Shown here: positions 1 to 10,817 of the stretch, piece after piece
Numbering within the stretch: position 1 is the first letter of the stretch
Layout of the letters: every line of letters begins with the position of its first letter
Made by a program: the position numbers and the translations under genes
The notes under the pieces: model-generated
The model's database searches: none
Seen by the model: the letters and a program-made list of their open reading frames with translations, nothing else
What the model was told of the DNA's origin: nothing
Source: Chara braunii
Taxonomy: Eukaryota > Streptophyta > Charophyceae > Charales > Characeae
DNA length: 44,572 nucleotides
NCBI GenBank assembly: GCA_003427395.1
Contig: BFEA01000102.1
Location: 2,368,431 to 2,413,002 of the forward strand
Direction of reading: 5' to 3'

Positions 1-1005
1 AAAAAAAAAAAAACGAAAGGCAAATAAGTTGAGAAATGTACCCTACCCTCGGTAGGGTAGTTTTCTCAATGGAAAATGGCTTCCCGCCCAAACCAAAAGG
101 GCCAACGCATACTACAAAACGGATTTCACATCAAAGAAAAATTCTACAAAATGACCAAATCTAATAGGTTATTCTCCTGTATTTCGGTACCCTTAGATTC
201 TCAATACATCAACGGCAGAGCTCCGTCCCACCATGCCACACGTGATAGAAAGCTCAGCGTTGAGAAAACTCTAACTTCTGCGGTGGGACTTCACCCCTGT
301 GTCAGGCAAGAGTTCTCCCCTTTCCTGCCCTCTTCTCTTCTTTTGATGGCACTCTATAAAAACCAGATTGTTGCTTTCTCATTCCTATGCGAGAAACAGT
401 TGGACTTCAAAAGGACACTCTACCCGAATGAGGCCCATGAAGAAAAAAAAAGAAGAAGAAGAAAAGGAATGAGGTCCATGCTTTGATTTGATTTTGATTT
501 TATTTTGAAAAAACAGGGCGATGACCTTGAGATATGACCGGCCCTAGGTAATTCAGGATTGTAGCATGTTACTCATTTGCTTCCAGTGGTGTTCAAGCTC
601 AGGTCTGTATTTTATTTTATTCCTTTTTTATAAAGGTTGTGTGGAGGCTCGAAGTATGGACAGGGCCCAGAACGGACAGCGAAGACGCAGCCCATGCACC
701 ACCCAGGCACAGAGAGGAGGGCATCAGACCGAACCTGTAGAGCACTTAATGTACCCAGGCGCCCAGCGAACCCCCCCCCCCCCCCCCCCGGAACACCGTG
801 TGCACCATGGGAGAGCCATCACACCCTCCGATAGAACACCCATACATACTGAACCTCCCGACTTGGACAGAACACTACTAGGATAGACTCAGAACACCCC
901 ATGCAACACCCTACACAACCTGCGGCACCATCCCCCCAAGGGGTACCGGCCCTAAGATGCGACTGCGCCGGGCTCCAATCGAGAGGGACCTTGCAAGAGC
1001 GGGCG
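1..1005. other. gene-free stretch with simple tracts
   Basis: No supported gene. It opens with a 13-nt A run, has a purine (GAA-like) tract at about 438-470, and has a run of about 18 C at 771-789 inside an AC-rich stretch. A short open frame at 76-486 on the plus strand has no recognisable domain and ends in the purine tract, so I do not call it a gene. Confidence 0.6.
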
Positions 1006-1094
1006 CTACTGTCTTCACCCGAATAGAACGCCCGGTAATTATCGCCGTACCTGGGCTGAAAGTTGTGTGCCAAATACGCGGGTGAAGACAGTAG
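1006..1094. mobile_element. foldback/MITE-like element, family A copy 1
   Basis: An 89-bp segment bounded by a perfect 16-bp terminal inverted repeat, CTACTGTCTTCACCCG, whose reverse complement ends at 1094. The interior contains GAATAGAACGCCCGG, which recurs in two related elements near 38.7 and 38.9 kb. No target-site duplication is obvious. It has no coding capacity, so it is probably a non-autonomous DNA element or hairpin repeat. Confidence 0.65.
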
Positions 1095-1265
1095 TTCAAG
1101 GCCATTTAGCCTACTTGCAGCATGCACCACAAGTGTTCACCTGAGGTGAGCCGGCTCTCAAACCCGCAACCTGCATTTTACAATGCAGGCGCCCAAACAC
1201 CCGGGCGTTGATTGCTGGCAGTGGCAGCCAATGGTTGTCCTGACAGGATAGGCCCCATACCCTCC

Positions 1266-1492
1266 CCATCCCCACGTTAATACTCCCAGCGCGACCCCTG
1301 TCCCTACTATCCTACCTCAGTGTGACCAGCACTCAGGACCATCACCCTACCATTATCAAGGGCAACTTGGACCCGACAGTGACAAGCACCAAGGTTGGGC
1401 CAACCCCCCAGCCCTAGTGGAAGTGGAAGCGGACGAACCTTGCCGTACGGGAACTTCGGACGCCAGGCTCATGCAATCTTCTACAGGCCCAA
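1266..1492 (+). repeat. interspersed ~220-bp repeat, copy 1
   Basis: This stretch matches 26586-26815 in the same orientation over about 220 bp. Shared blocks include AGTGTGACCAGCACTCAGG, ACCATCACCCTAC and TTCGGACGCCAGG. Both copies are diverged and neither has a long open frame. It is probably part of an unidentified interspersed element. Confidence 0.6.
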
Positions 1493-1689
1493 TTCAGAGA
1501 GTCTACCCAGCAGGAGTACCTTTGCAAGGCAAGTCAGCGCCCACGGACACATCCTACCGTCCTTCCCCTAACTTACCCAAGGCTTGCCGGAACTCAGACT
1601 AGCCAGAGCGACTTATATCCCTACCCTACCCCAGAGCTAAGCCATGCACGAGTAGACCCCGTCATATACCTGATAGACCCCCCCAGCCC

Positions 1690-1870
1690 AGTATCATAGT
1701 TGTGTGTTTGTGTGCCCCGAGGCTATGTATGTTTGTACGCGCCCGTAGGCTATGTGTATATGTATTCATGAGCCATGTTTGTGTCTGCCCTAAGGCTATG
1801 TGTGCTCTGTGAAACTGTATAGCGAGATGTATGTGCCCGAAGGCCAGATATGTGCAGTACTATGTAGAGG
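1690..1870 (+). repeat. degenerate tandem repeat with AGGCTATGTGT-like core
   Basis: About four loosely conserved units of roughly 40 bp share GCCCGWAGGCTATGTRTR-type cores separated by T/G-rich stretches. No gene is visible. Confidence 0.5.
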
Positions 1871-1912
1871 GAACTATGTGTTCGTTGAACAGATGACAGG
1901 CCCCCAAAGTCC

Positions 1913-1985
1913 CAATTTTGACTCGAACCCATGATCTGTAACATGTGACCCGAAGACTCTACCATTTGAGCAACAATCGCAAACG
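1913..1985 (-). repeat. tRNA-derived SINE-like fragment
   Basis: On the minus strand a B-box-like GGGTTCGAGT (complement of 1921-1930) lies downstream of an A-box-like GCTCAAATGGTAGAG (complement of about 1958-1972). The spacing resembles a tRNA, but acceptor and anticodon stems do not pair properly. A degenerate tRNA-derived SINE head is more likely than a working tRNA gene. Confidence 0.5.
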
Positions 1986-2119
1986 GCACCTGTGGGCGAT
2001 ATGCCAGAGGTGTTGGGGTCATCCTCCAGAGCATCATGGCATCAAGTGGGCAGATGTGGCATAATGCCTGTTGCCTGTTGCCTCCTCTCAAGTGGACGGA
2101 GGAAGCGGAAGGTATACCA

Positions 2120-2215
2120 CCGCTCGATCATGTAGTTTCTGAGGTGCACACCAGCAGCTTTGCAGTGGTAGAGCAACACGTGCTGGGAACCGGGCCCACC
2201 GTCCCGTATAGAAAA
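2120..2215 (+). repeat. GGTCCAGCGTCCC family, copy 1 (SINE-like)
   Basis: Contains GCAGTGGTAGAGC, which looks like an RNA polymerase III A box, followed by ACACGTGCTGGGAACCGGG and a diverged CCCACCGTCCCG. Five related copies occur at 7.47, 11.07, 11.35, 14.12 and 42.14 kb. The two conserved blocks resemble the D and T arms of a tRNA, so I infer a tRNA-derived short element. Confidence 0.5.
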
Positions 2216-2254
2216 TTACATAAGAATTAGTGGTAGGCCAATTCACCTGAATGT

Positions 2255-2442
2255 TCTTTTTTTTTTTTTTTTTTTTTTGGGTTACCATGTTAAACCNCCA
2301 GTNCCTTTCCCCGCTTGAACTTTCAGTACGCGGCTCGTATACGGGCGCAACTTTCGGGGATCTGGATGATACCCGACCAAAATGGCAGGCGGTCCCAGCC
2401 AAAATGAGGCCCGTGCCGGTTNTTTTTTTTTTTTTTTTTTTT
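2255..2442. repeat. poly(T) tracts with ambiguous bases
   Basis: Two poly(T) runs (about 2255-2278 and 2423-2442) flank a unique stretch. Ambiguous bases at 2297, 2303 and 2422 indicate poor assembly. The sequence TTAAACCnCCAGTnCC at about 2291 is half of the GTACTGG/TTTAAAC palindrome found at 4.4 and 4.6 kb. Confidence 0.5.
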
Positions 2443-2586
2443 CTTGGCACACTCCGTGCAGGGCATTTTCGGCTCGGCTTCAATAGCCGGGCGAGGTACT
2501 GGCCGTTTGTCTTCTATCTCATCCATACCTACAAAAAGAGGGTAAGAGCGAAACAAAGAAAGTAGAACTGAAAGAAAGAAAGAACC

Positions 2587-2779
2587 GGTAACTTCAGTAG
2601 AGTCACAAAAACAAGTTATAATTGCAGTATGGGGCAAGATACAGTTTTTTGCAATTGCACTTGGGGCACCCTACCTGGCCAGAAAGCTGGGTTGTATACA
2701 TTGCCCGAACTGCAATTCAAAACTGTATCTTGGCCAATAGTGCAATTATAACTGATTTTTGTGACTCCAGCGTAATTCC
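2587..2779. mobile_element. long-TIR MITE, family B copy 1
   Basis: A 193-bp element. The first ~60 bp (GGTAACTTCAGTAGAGTCAC onward) and the reverse complement of the last ~60 bp (GGAATTACGCTGGAGTCAC onward) align along their whole length at roughly 80% identity. Both arms contain GTTATAATTGCA and CAAGATACAG. It has no coding capacity. A second copy is at 10655-10817 and a terminal fragment at 11226-11268. The superfamily is not determined because no clear target-site duplication is visible. Confidence 0.75.
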
Positions 2780-2824
2780 CCCAAAGAAAGAAAAGAAAGA
2801 AAAGAAAGAAAAGAAAGGAAAGGC

Positions 2825-2962
2825 GCTACATCTAATATCCCTTGTCATTGGCTAAATTCAATATCCCTTATCAACAGCTACAGCTAATATATTTAATATC
2901 CCTTCTGTCATCAGTTGCACTTGATATTCCTTCTCATCACCTACATTCAATATCCCTTCTCA
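2825..2962 (+). repeat. tandem repeat with AATATCCCTT core
   Basis: About five degenerate units of 25-35 bp, each with a TTCAATATCCCTTCTCATCA-like core. No gene is visible. Confidence 0.65.
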
Positions 2963-3032
2963 TGAACTGACAGATGTGCTCAGTTACTAAGGGCACCGCC
3001 GCACCACCACACCACTCTCCAAATGTGCAAAT

Positions 3033-3074
3033 GAGAATGAACTTCCGGCTACAACATGGCCAGATGCACCTGCC
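3033..3074 (+). repeat. GAATGAATCT/AACATGG family, diverged copy
   Basis: GAGAATGAACTTCCGG followed by ACAACATGGCCAGATGCACC resembles the repeat GAATGAATCTGCC..AACATGGGAAGATACACC found at 19.0, 19.3 and 31.2-31.6 kb. Confidence 0.4.
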
Positions 3075-3487
3075 ACAATTTTGGTCTTTTTCATATTTCC
3101 ACTGGTGTGGGGAGGCCCTAACCGGGTATTGAACGTGCACTTGGCAAAGTGTGTCTGCAGTGTTCAGTCTGTGTTCTGAGTGGCAGGTGTGAGCGATGAT
3201 TGCAAAGTNTGAGCGATGATTCCGATGAACAACTGGTCCAGCTACTTTTCTTAACGCAGAGCGGAGTTTGGCTTTTTAGGTGTAGTAGTGTTAAAGTTGG
3301 CAAATTAGTCGTCTAACCTACGACTTTGCAAAACGGTACATGAAACTTTGAAGAAAACAGCTGGCATCACTCCAAAGCTGCAGCGACAACAGTCTACATG
3401 TTGCTGGCGCCGACTCTTTTGGGCAACCCTGCTAGGGATTGGACTTGCTATGCCTGTTATCGGGAACATAAATCACTATCCTATGCA

Positions 3488-3652
3488 TTTTGGGCCCTTA
3501 AAAAGGGCCTAAAAGAAAAGAGAAGATTGCCCACGAAGGCCCATCATTCAGGGCCTAAAAAAGAGAGAAGATAGNCCGAAGGGCCATCTTTTAGGACCTA
3601 AAAAGAGAGATAGCCCTAAGGGCCATCTCTTAGGACCTAAAAGAGAAGATGG
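3488..3652 (+). repeat. tandem hairpin repeat (GGGCCTAAAA units)
   Basis: Three to four units of roughly 45-50 bp, each with RGGRCCTAAAA, an AGAGARGAT purine block, and GCCC..GGGCCATCT able to form a small hairpin. An N at 3575 sits inside the array, which suggests an unresolved copy number. Confidence 0.6.
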
Positions 3653-3684
3653 CACGGATTTGTTGGCCATATTTCCAGAAATGT

Positions 3685-3688
<4 letters not shown>

Positions 3689-3732
<44 letters not shown>
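3689..3732. repeat. poly(T) tract, ~44 nt
   Basis: Uninterrupted T run. On the minus strand it would be an A tail and may mark the 3' end of a retroposed sequence, but no source element is recognisable next to it. Confidence 0.7.
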
Positions 3733-3733
<1 letters not shown>

Positions 3734-3810
3734 AGGAACCCCGCGTCCCGGGGGTCCTGCTTAACGAGGTGATAGGAGCAGGTCCCGGTGTTGAAGGCTC
3801 CATCTATTCC

Positions 3811-3963
3811 TTTCTTATCTAGGCTACCAGCCGGGCCGCCTGGTTCACGGAATTTAGAAAATAAAATAAAATTTAAGACTATTTTTTTATTATTAATTTT
3901 TTAATTGTTTTTGGCCCGGCCGGGCAAGTGACCCCGGGCCACTCTGGTAGCCTAGTTTCTTAT
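3811..3963. mobile_element. hAT-like MITE with 8-bp target-site duplication
   Basis: A 137-bp element (3819-3955) begins CTAGGCTACCAG and ends CTGGTAGCCTAG, a perfect 12-bp terminal inverted repeat. It is flanked on both sides by the identical octamer TTTCTTAT (3811-3818 and 3956-3963). The core is AT-rich between GC-rich subterminal blocks (GCCGGGCCGCC and GGCCCGGCCGGGC). Eight-base duplications are typical of the hAT superfamily. The element has no coding capacity. Confidence 0.8.
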
Positions 3964-4291
3964 AGATTTCTCTTGACTCAACTAGATCTCGGCCGTCAAG
4001 GGTAATTTGTCTGCCTCGATGGGATTTTGGGTGCTGAAGGGCATTTGCAGTTAACCAGCCACTGACCAAAGAGAGCCATGTGTTGGCAAACTGGCCATGA
4101 GTTCCTAGCTATGTTTTCAGAAATATTTCTTACAAAAAGAAAAAAGGATTTCATGGCCGTACTTGGTACTAAATGGTTCCATTGTGCATTTTGGTACCAT
4201 CTTGCACTTTGCTGCCCTTTTCTCTAGTCAAGTCATCCTAGAAAACTTTCTCCAACCAGTTCTGCACCCTCCTGGCCACACTCGTCCATCT

Positions 4292-4660
4292 GTTAAACTG
4301 CCAGTACCTGGACGTTTTTAGGCTGTTAACGCGGCGGCTGAATCGGTGCACCGCGCGCGGGTCCATATGCATTTGCATCAGAGCCTCCCCAGAGGAGGTC
4401 TAAGACCCCCTGGAGTACTGGTGGTTTAAACTGCCAGTACACGGCCCCAGCTTTGCGGAGAAGTCACTTCATCCCTGCGAAATTCTCGGAGGCTCGGGGC
4501 TACCTGACCACGATGACTGGTGGAACCAGCCAAAAGGGAAAAAAAGTGTGCCTCTGCCAGTTCAGTAAAGCTTGGCACGCAGTGGAAGGCCACCAGGCCT
4601 GGGTGTACTGGTGGTTTAAACCGCCAGTACACGGCCCCAGCGTTGCAGAAAGTTTTTGTT
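4292..4660. repeat. duplicated near-palindrome GTACTGGTGG/TTTAAAC repeats
   Basis: Near-perfect 26-bp palindromes at 4415-4440 and 4605-4630 read GTACTGGTGG, then TTTAAAC, then YGCCAGTAC. Each is followed by ACGGCCCCAGC and a TTGC-containing stretch, so an about 190-bp unit is duplicated. Half sites occur at 4292-4307, 32066-32080 and about 2291. Open frames here are opposite-strand reflections of the palindromes and are not called. Confidence 0.6.
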
Positions 4661-5059
4661 GCCACAAGCAAAACTCGGAGGCGCCGCGCGGCCAGGCTTG
4701 TCGTTGACAAAAAAAATTGGCGGCCTCCAAAGTGGTGCGTGCGGGTTTCATGCTGACGCCCGCGGGCCGATATGTGGTGTACTCGTGCTTTAAGGTAGGG
4801 AATGACACCCCCCTCACCCTGATATAGGCACCCCACTTCAGTGCATGTTTTGATCAGACATTACCATATTTCATTGCAAGTAACATCCCGGGAGAGGCCC
4901 TAACAAAAAAAAAAAAAAACTTTCACCCTCCTAAGGGTACCCTGCCCTGGGCAAGCTCACATTTCCCCAGATTCTTCCCCCCTCAAAGTAGATTACAAAC
5001 AGCCATGACTACGAACTCAAAATCAGGGTAACTGGGGCCCCCCGAAAAAAAAAAGGGTA

Positions 5060-5165
5060 ACCGGGGGCTAGGTCCCACTTGCACGAATTAAGAGATAGAG
5101 ACCGTAGATAGCAGAGATCAACGGCCGAGATCTCCTAATCCGTGCAAGTGGGACCTTGCCCCGGG
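5060..5165. mobile_element. foldback MITE, GGTCCCACT family copy 1
   Basis: The core, 5071-5155, has arms GGTCCCACTTGCACGAATTA and GGTCCCACTTGCACGGATTA (reverse complement of the right end). Pairing continues inward to about 34 bp and outward through the CCGGGG flanks. A longer relative is at 9376-9531. Single ends occur near 6228, 7797 and 32010. Confidence 0.7.
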
Positions 5166-5387
5166 ACATTTCCACCACACAGATGTTGCTTGTTGTCGTC
5201 TACGCCACACACGCCAATACCTTTTCTTTTCGTTTTTTACTACTTTTGGCCCTTGAAGATACAATCCCACTATTATGTCGTACCATCTCACATCGAGATT
5301 GTGGATCTGGGAAGTCCTGATTCCACTCTTTTCCCCCAGACAACAACTCACAAGCATCTCCGAACCCTTGCCGACCCTTGCCACTGT

Positions 5388-5446
5388 TTTTGTTTGTTTG
5401 TTTGTTTGTTTGTTTGTTTGTTTGTTTGTTTTTTTTTTTTTTTTTC
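5388..5446 (+). repeat. (TTTG)n followed by poly(T)
   Basis: About ten TTTG units run into a T run of about 16. Short frames through it are low-complexity artefacts. Confidence 0.85.
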
Positions 5447-5544
5447 ACTGTGTTGATTCTTGCTAGCATCAATGTGACATTCACAAGACCTGACTTCAAG
5501 ACCACATACAATGGATCCACATCGATATTGACATAGAAATCACA

Positions 5545-5625
5545 CCGAGAAGAAGAGAAGAGGGGAGAGAGGAGGGAGAAGAGAAGAGAGAAAGGAGGAG
5601 GAGGAGGTGGGAGAAGAAGGAGAGG
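5545..5625 (+). repeat. GA/GGA-rich purine tract
   Basis: Almost uninterrupted purines (AGAAGAGAAG, GGAGGAGGAGG). No gene evidence. Confidence 0.75.
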
Positions 5626-5759
5626 ATGGCCGTGGTGGAAGATACAGAAACTCGGCGTAGCCCTGACAAGATATAGAAAGAGGCGGCAATGGTAAACCAA
5701 TGTAAACAACCCGAACCCGACTAGTATAGTATGGAGTTTCAAATGAAAAACATGAAGTA

Positions 5760-6656
<897 letters not shown>

Positions 6657-6699
6657 TGAAAAGTGTTTGTTTGATTTCAACAAAGCGAGGAATCAGGGC

Positions 6700-7460
6700 T
6701 GGGGTCCCCACAATTCAACCCGGAGTAGAAACATCTGGCAGCATTAGCCAGTTTCGCTTTGTACGGCACCGTTTAGGAACCGACAATCATCAAAAAAGTT
6801 AAAACAAATTGAAACTTTGAGTACCTGAGACTGTACTGGTCTATCCTAGTAGTAAAGGAAAGGAAGGGGTGCCACAGTAAGTACGAGAGGGGGACTTAGA
6901 GTTTTGAACTGAGATGAGGCAATTCAAGAAGAGGGAGGAATAGAAAAGTAGTAACTCAAGGCTGAGTGGGGACTGGGAATGTAGGGGTGAAGATTTAGAA
7001 TTGGAGTTGGGATAAGAGCAGCTAAGTCTAACTAGGAGATGGGAAAAGAGAGATGAAGAAAAAGGAAGAAAAGATCACACAGTTACGGGGTAGGAAAGGG
7101 GGAAGGGCGAGGGAATGAGGTGGGCAGTGGGGCCAGAGAGTGAGATAGGCACAACAAATTTAGAATGAGGGGTTTGGATGGTAAGAAAGGGGCGGGGTCG
7201 AGATGTGAACAAAGCCTAACAGTAACGGCCTGAGACCAGCCTAAACATCAGCTGGTTGGAGCCAGCATCCTGGCTCCTTTTTGTTTTTGGTTCATCACCG
7301 CCGTATCTGAAATGGGAATGCCGGTCCCCCTCTCTAGCTTGATGTACATCGCCCCATAGAGGAGGATTCACAGACCACCTGGCTGATAATTGGGCGGGCA
7401 GTCGATCCCCTCGTGTGACGGCAATCAATGCTGTTCGGCCAGGTATATTGTCTCCGATCT
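6700..7460. other. purine-skewed gene-free stretch
   Basis: From about 6850 to 7200 the plus strand is strongly purine-rich (many GGAAAGG, GAGGAAT and AGATGAAG runs) without a tandem period. No open frame of note and no RNA gene recognised. Confidence 0.5.
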
Positions 7461-7464
7461 TGTC

Positions 7465-7540
7465 AGTGGGACGCTGGACCCTGTTTCCAGCAGGTGATGT
7501 TCCCCACCAAATAGATTGGAGCCATCTATAAATTGGGGCT
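7465..7540 (-). repeat. GGTCCAGCGTCCC family, copy 2
   Basis: The minus strand reads GGTGGGGAACATCACCTGCT, then GGAAACAGGGTCCAGCGTCC. It matches the copies at 11.1 and 11.4 kb almost base for base. Confidence 0.7.
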
Positions 7541-7595
7541 TGCTATTGCAGGATGCTCATATCACCTCCAATAGCAGGTTGCCACAGATGTTTCC

Positions 7596-7623
<28 letters not shown>
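7596..7623. repeat. poly(A), 28 nt
   Basis: Uninterrupted A run with no recognisable element upstream. Confidence 0.85.
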
Positions 7624-7627
<4 letters not shown>

Positions 7628-7789
7628 TGAACATGTGCAGCCAATGGGGAAGCACCAAGTTCACCGACTGCCTCAATAAGCCACCGTGAAAATGGAGAGA
7701 ATGGCCTCGCCCTCCGATCCATGGCAATCGGCGGTGGCAAGGAGTGCCGCACAACATGGAGGTCCCCATTACCAGATACAGGAGCAATT

Positions 7790-7815
7790 CTACCCTAGTG
7801 GGACTTGGCCCTAGG
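7790..7815 (-). mobile_element. solo end of GGTCCCACT family
   Basis: On the minus strand this reads GGGCCAAGTCCCACTAGGG, like the ends of the foldback elements at 5.06 and 9.38 kb. It could pair with the opposite-facing end near 6228 as a ~1.6-kb element, but that is speculative. Confidence 0.4.
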
Positions 7816-8235
7816 ATTCTGGATCAGAGACCCCCCCGTTCTTCTTGTTTCTTTGCTATTGTCAGACATTGAGAATACGTACCATCCCCCCTAGTGCCTA
7901 TGTCCTGGCTTTTCAGGGGGGGAAAGAGAAAGTAAAAGAGAGTACGATTGTACGATGCAGATCGATACGAGCATCAAGATATTGGATTGAGAACCCCCAC
8001 AGCACTCCTACGTTCCCCTCTTTATTCACCGTAATAGAAGCCTTTATGGACCCTTGCCACACTCGCGCTCGCGGCACCTGCGAAGCAGCATTTGTGGAGT
8101 CTTGCTGAACCCATTACTGGGCCCACTTAATGAACTCATACGTGCCTATTTCTTCCCCCTACTAGACGCCGTATATACAAACCCTCGCCATGCCACACCC
8201 GCAGCTGCGTCACTAACAGAGCAGTGTCTGTGAAA

Positions 8236-8292
8236 ACTTGCAGGACTCAGGGCATACTCACACGGGGACCTATATTCCCAAAATCCCAAAAA
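8236..8292 (-). repeat. inverted partial unit of the 8.6-kb tandem repeat
   Basis: The minus strand contains CCCCGTGTGAGTATGCCCTG after AATATAGGT, similar to ATTGAGGTCACCGTGTAAGT and ATGCCCTCATTCC in the direct repeats downstream. Confidence 0.5.
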
Positions 8293-8394
8293 AAAAGGGG
8301 GAAAGGGGGTCACACGGATCTCACAAATTCGCAAATGTACTATTCCTGTGCCCATTTGTCAGAGGCCTGGGAAGCCGCCGGGCAAGGATTTTGT

Positions 8395-8414
8395 GGTCAC
8401 CTCTGGAGGTGACC
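8395..8414. repeat. 9-bp-stem palindrome
   Basis: GGTCACCTC and GAGGTGACC are perfect complements around a 2-nt centre. It is isolated and its function is unknown. Confidence 0.6.
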
Positions 8415-8601
8415 GCAAATGCCCTATTTCATTTTTCGTATTTTCTTCGAAAACTGGCAAAAGTTCGTTCACAAAAGTTCTTGCACAATTTCTGGACGGC
8501 GCCGTGTGACCAGCCAATTACCAAATCCCCATTTCTCCAGACCGCCTCGACCTTGTCCAATCTGAAAAGGTACAGCAGTGTGACGTCAACCACGCCCAAA
8601 A

Positions 8602-8840
8602 CCTAAGAATCGGCCTTTCCCAAATTCGCATATTGAGGTCACCGTGTAAGTATGCCCTCATTCCAAGTCCGCGCCCAATCCAACCCCCCCAAAGCCTCAA
8701 ATCCGCCCTTCCCAAATCCCGGATTTGGGGTGGCCGTGTGATTATGCCCTCATTCCCACTCCCCGGCCTATCCAACCACCCAAAAAAATCGCCGGGTGCG
8801 CATGCCCTCATCACGAGTCCCCGCCCAATCCACCCCCATG
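8602..8840 (+). repeat. ~94-bp tandem repeat, 2.5 copies
   Basis: Units start near 8602, 8695 and (truncated) 8788. Each carries CCTTCCCAAATYC, CCGTGTRAKTATGCCCTCAT and CCAATCCAACC-like blocks. Open frames on both strands follow the repeat. Confidence 0.7.
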
Positions 8841-9375
8841 ATATCGGGGTCTCTAGACACCCATGACGCCTAAAACTTTCCTTCCTTCTTTGTTTTACAT
8901 TGTTGGCTCTTCGATGTAACGAAGGGCCGTCAAAAATTATTTTAAGCTGCTTAGTGTGCTCAGCCCACGGTATTCTTTAGTAAAAGGCGAAAGAATAGTA
9001 CGCCAGTTGAGCTGGACACGCAGCCGGATAAATCTCGTCGATGTGTTACTGGACTATATATAAGACCTGGAAGCCCGCCTTTGAGAAATAATGGGATCAT
9101 GAGAGTTATGGGTGTCTTCTGTTTGGTCTGCATTTGCACGTCTTGTTCCCTCTTCATTCTCGACTTGCCCAACATGAGAAAAAGAAAAAGGTAGCGCTCA
9201 TCTTTCCACCTTCTGGTAGAAGATACAGGCACCTTTTTATTTGCATGTCTGGTTAGATTAGAAGGGAAGCGCGGCCTTGCTGTCCTGTTTTCCGTCTCTT
9301 GCAACTTGCGCCCATGGCCCTCGCCTCGCCAGACTGCTCACCCAATATCCAGAATGGAGAACGTTTTTCCTCCAG

Positions 9376-9531
9376 GGGCGTGGTCCCACTAGCAAAGAGG
9401 ATGCCTGCATCTGGACGTGTTGGTGGAGAGGTGCAGGAAATCGAGATTGAACTGCTTTTCCGCATCTCTGCATGAAACACGTCCAGATTCAGGCATTCGA
9501 TCCGATCCTTTTTGCTAGTGGGACCTCGGCC
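9376..9531. mobile_element. foldback MITE, GGTCCCACT family copy 2
   Basis: The core, 9382-9525, is bounded by GGTCCCACTAGCAAA and its complement. Subterminal blocks GGATGCCTGCATCTGGACGT and ACGTCCAGATTCAGGCATT also pair, with a small bulge in the right arm. The centre is about 55 nt. It has no coding capacity. Confidence 0.7.
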
Positions 9532-9550
9532 CAGAACGCGGAGAGATACA

Positions 9551-9668
9551 GCCGCCATTTTTATTTTATTTTTGTCTTTTTCAAATTTGTTTGGCAAGTG
9601 GTGTGGCTGGCGCCTGTGGCCGTCGTCGGACCACTACACCGAAATTTAAAAAGACAAAAACGATGGCG
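9551..9668. repeat. imperfect foldback repeat
   Basis: TTTTTGTCTTTTTCAAATTT near 9570 pairs with AAATTTAAAAAGACAAAAA near 9641. Outer CGCCATTTTT/CGATGGCG and inner GTGGTGTGG/CCACTACAC blocks add to the hairpin. A diverged partial duplicate follows near 9745. Confidence 0.5.
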
Positions 9669-9799
9669 CGCTCAACCTCAACGGGAAGATACATTCTCGA
9701 TTTTGCACATTTGGTGACATTATCGTTTTTTTTTTTGCACATTTGGTGAGTGGGGTGCGGCCAGGGCCTATGGCTTGGCTTGGACCCCACTGCCTGGTA

Positions 9800-10160
9800 G
9801 CTGCCGTGCGCCTTGAATGTGTCCCCACACTGAAATCGTTAGCCTGCAGTGGCGGGAAAGAGAGCCCAACGCAGCAAACGTTTTTGGCAGAGTGATGAAG
9901 CATGCCAGTTTCTTGTGGTTGCGGCACATCAAGCAGGGCCTACGGCACTTTGGTGTGCTCTTCGCACAACCGGGGCCTCTCCACTCTGCGTAATTTGTCC
10001 AGGAACAAGAATGGAGGATCTGCCGCAGTTGTGCCTACATTGTGATCTGTCCAGTCGATGGCAGAATGGTGGAGATCAGGAACGGTTCCTGCCCCATCAG
10101 GAGCCACTCGTTGGACAAATGAGTTCATTCTTGGCCCGACGACAGACGGCTAAGGGTCTT
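9800..10160. other. no recognised gene
   Basis: An open frame of 110 codons at 9849-10181 (+) shows no domain, signal or family resemblance that I recognise, and its frame is equally open in pieces on the other strand. It is left uncalled. Confidence 0.4.
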
Positions 10161-10161
10161 T

Positions 10162-10578
10162 TCCCACACTACTTACCGTAAGTAAAAACTGGTGTTTTGC
10201 CGGATCCCACATGATTCCGCAGACGAAGGCCGCTGCACAAGCTTCGGAGGGAAGTAGAAACGTTTGAAGTCGTTGCGGGCAGGGAATGATCGTTGCCAAA
10301 AAAGCTTGAGGGGATTTGGAAGAGAACCGGGCCCGTACCCTGCAGTGAAAAAGAAGGATTTTTTTATTTATTTTTTTATTTTTTTTGCATTTTGTTGTGT
10401 CTGTTTCGTTGGGGGGGGTGCCAGTGTCCATTCAAGTGTACCATTTTCATGTCTGTAAAAGAACCCGCCCAACCAAAAGCGCCGAAACCCATGTGAAACC
10501 TACGGAGGATACGAGAAGGTGGGGTCCCCGTTTTCTTTTACAGGTCGCCCAGATTCTTGTTCCGTAAGTAGTGTGGGA
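10162..10578. mobile_element. possible non-autonomous element with 15-bp TIR
   Basis: TCCCACACTACTTAC at 10162-10176 is perfectly inverted at 10564-10578. The ~417-bp interval contains T-rich and G-run sequence and no gene. No flanking duplication was seen, so this could be a chance or nested arrangement. Confidence 0.4.
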
Positions 10579-10654
10579 TCAGGCCCGAACTTTTCTCTCA
10601 CATATCCTTTTTTTTTTTTTTTTTGGTGGTGGTGGTGGGGCGGGGGGAGGGGGA

Positions 10655-10817
10655 GGAACTACGTGGGAGTCACAAAAATGAGTTATAATCGCACTGTGGG
10701 CCAAGATACAGTTTCGAATTGCAGTTCGGGCAATGTATACAACCTAGCTTTCTGGCCAGGTAAGGTGCCCAAAGTGCAATTGCAGACTGTATCTTGCCCA
10801 ATAGTGAAATTATATCG
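10655..10817. mobile_element. long-TIR MITE, family B copy 2
   Basis: Begins GGAACTACGTGGGAGTCAC and continues AAAAATGAGTTATAATCGCA, then CCAAGATACAG. This is collinear with the inverted complement of the 2587-2779 element, including the inner CTTTCTGGCCAGG block. The right end is eroded after ACTGTATCTTGCCCAATAGT. Confidence 0.7.

Noticed and set aside
76-486. 136-codon frame
   Set aside because: No recognisable motif and a purine-tract tail, so likely chance.
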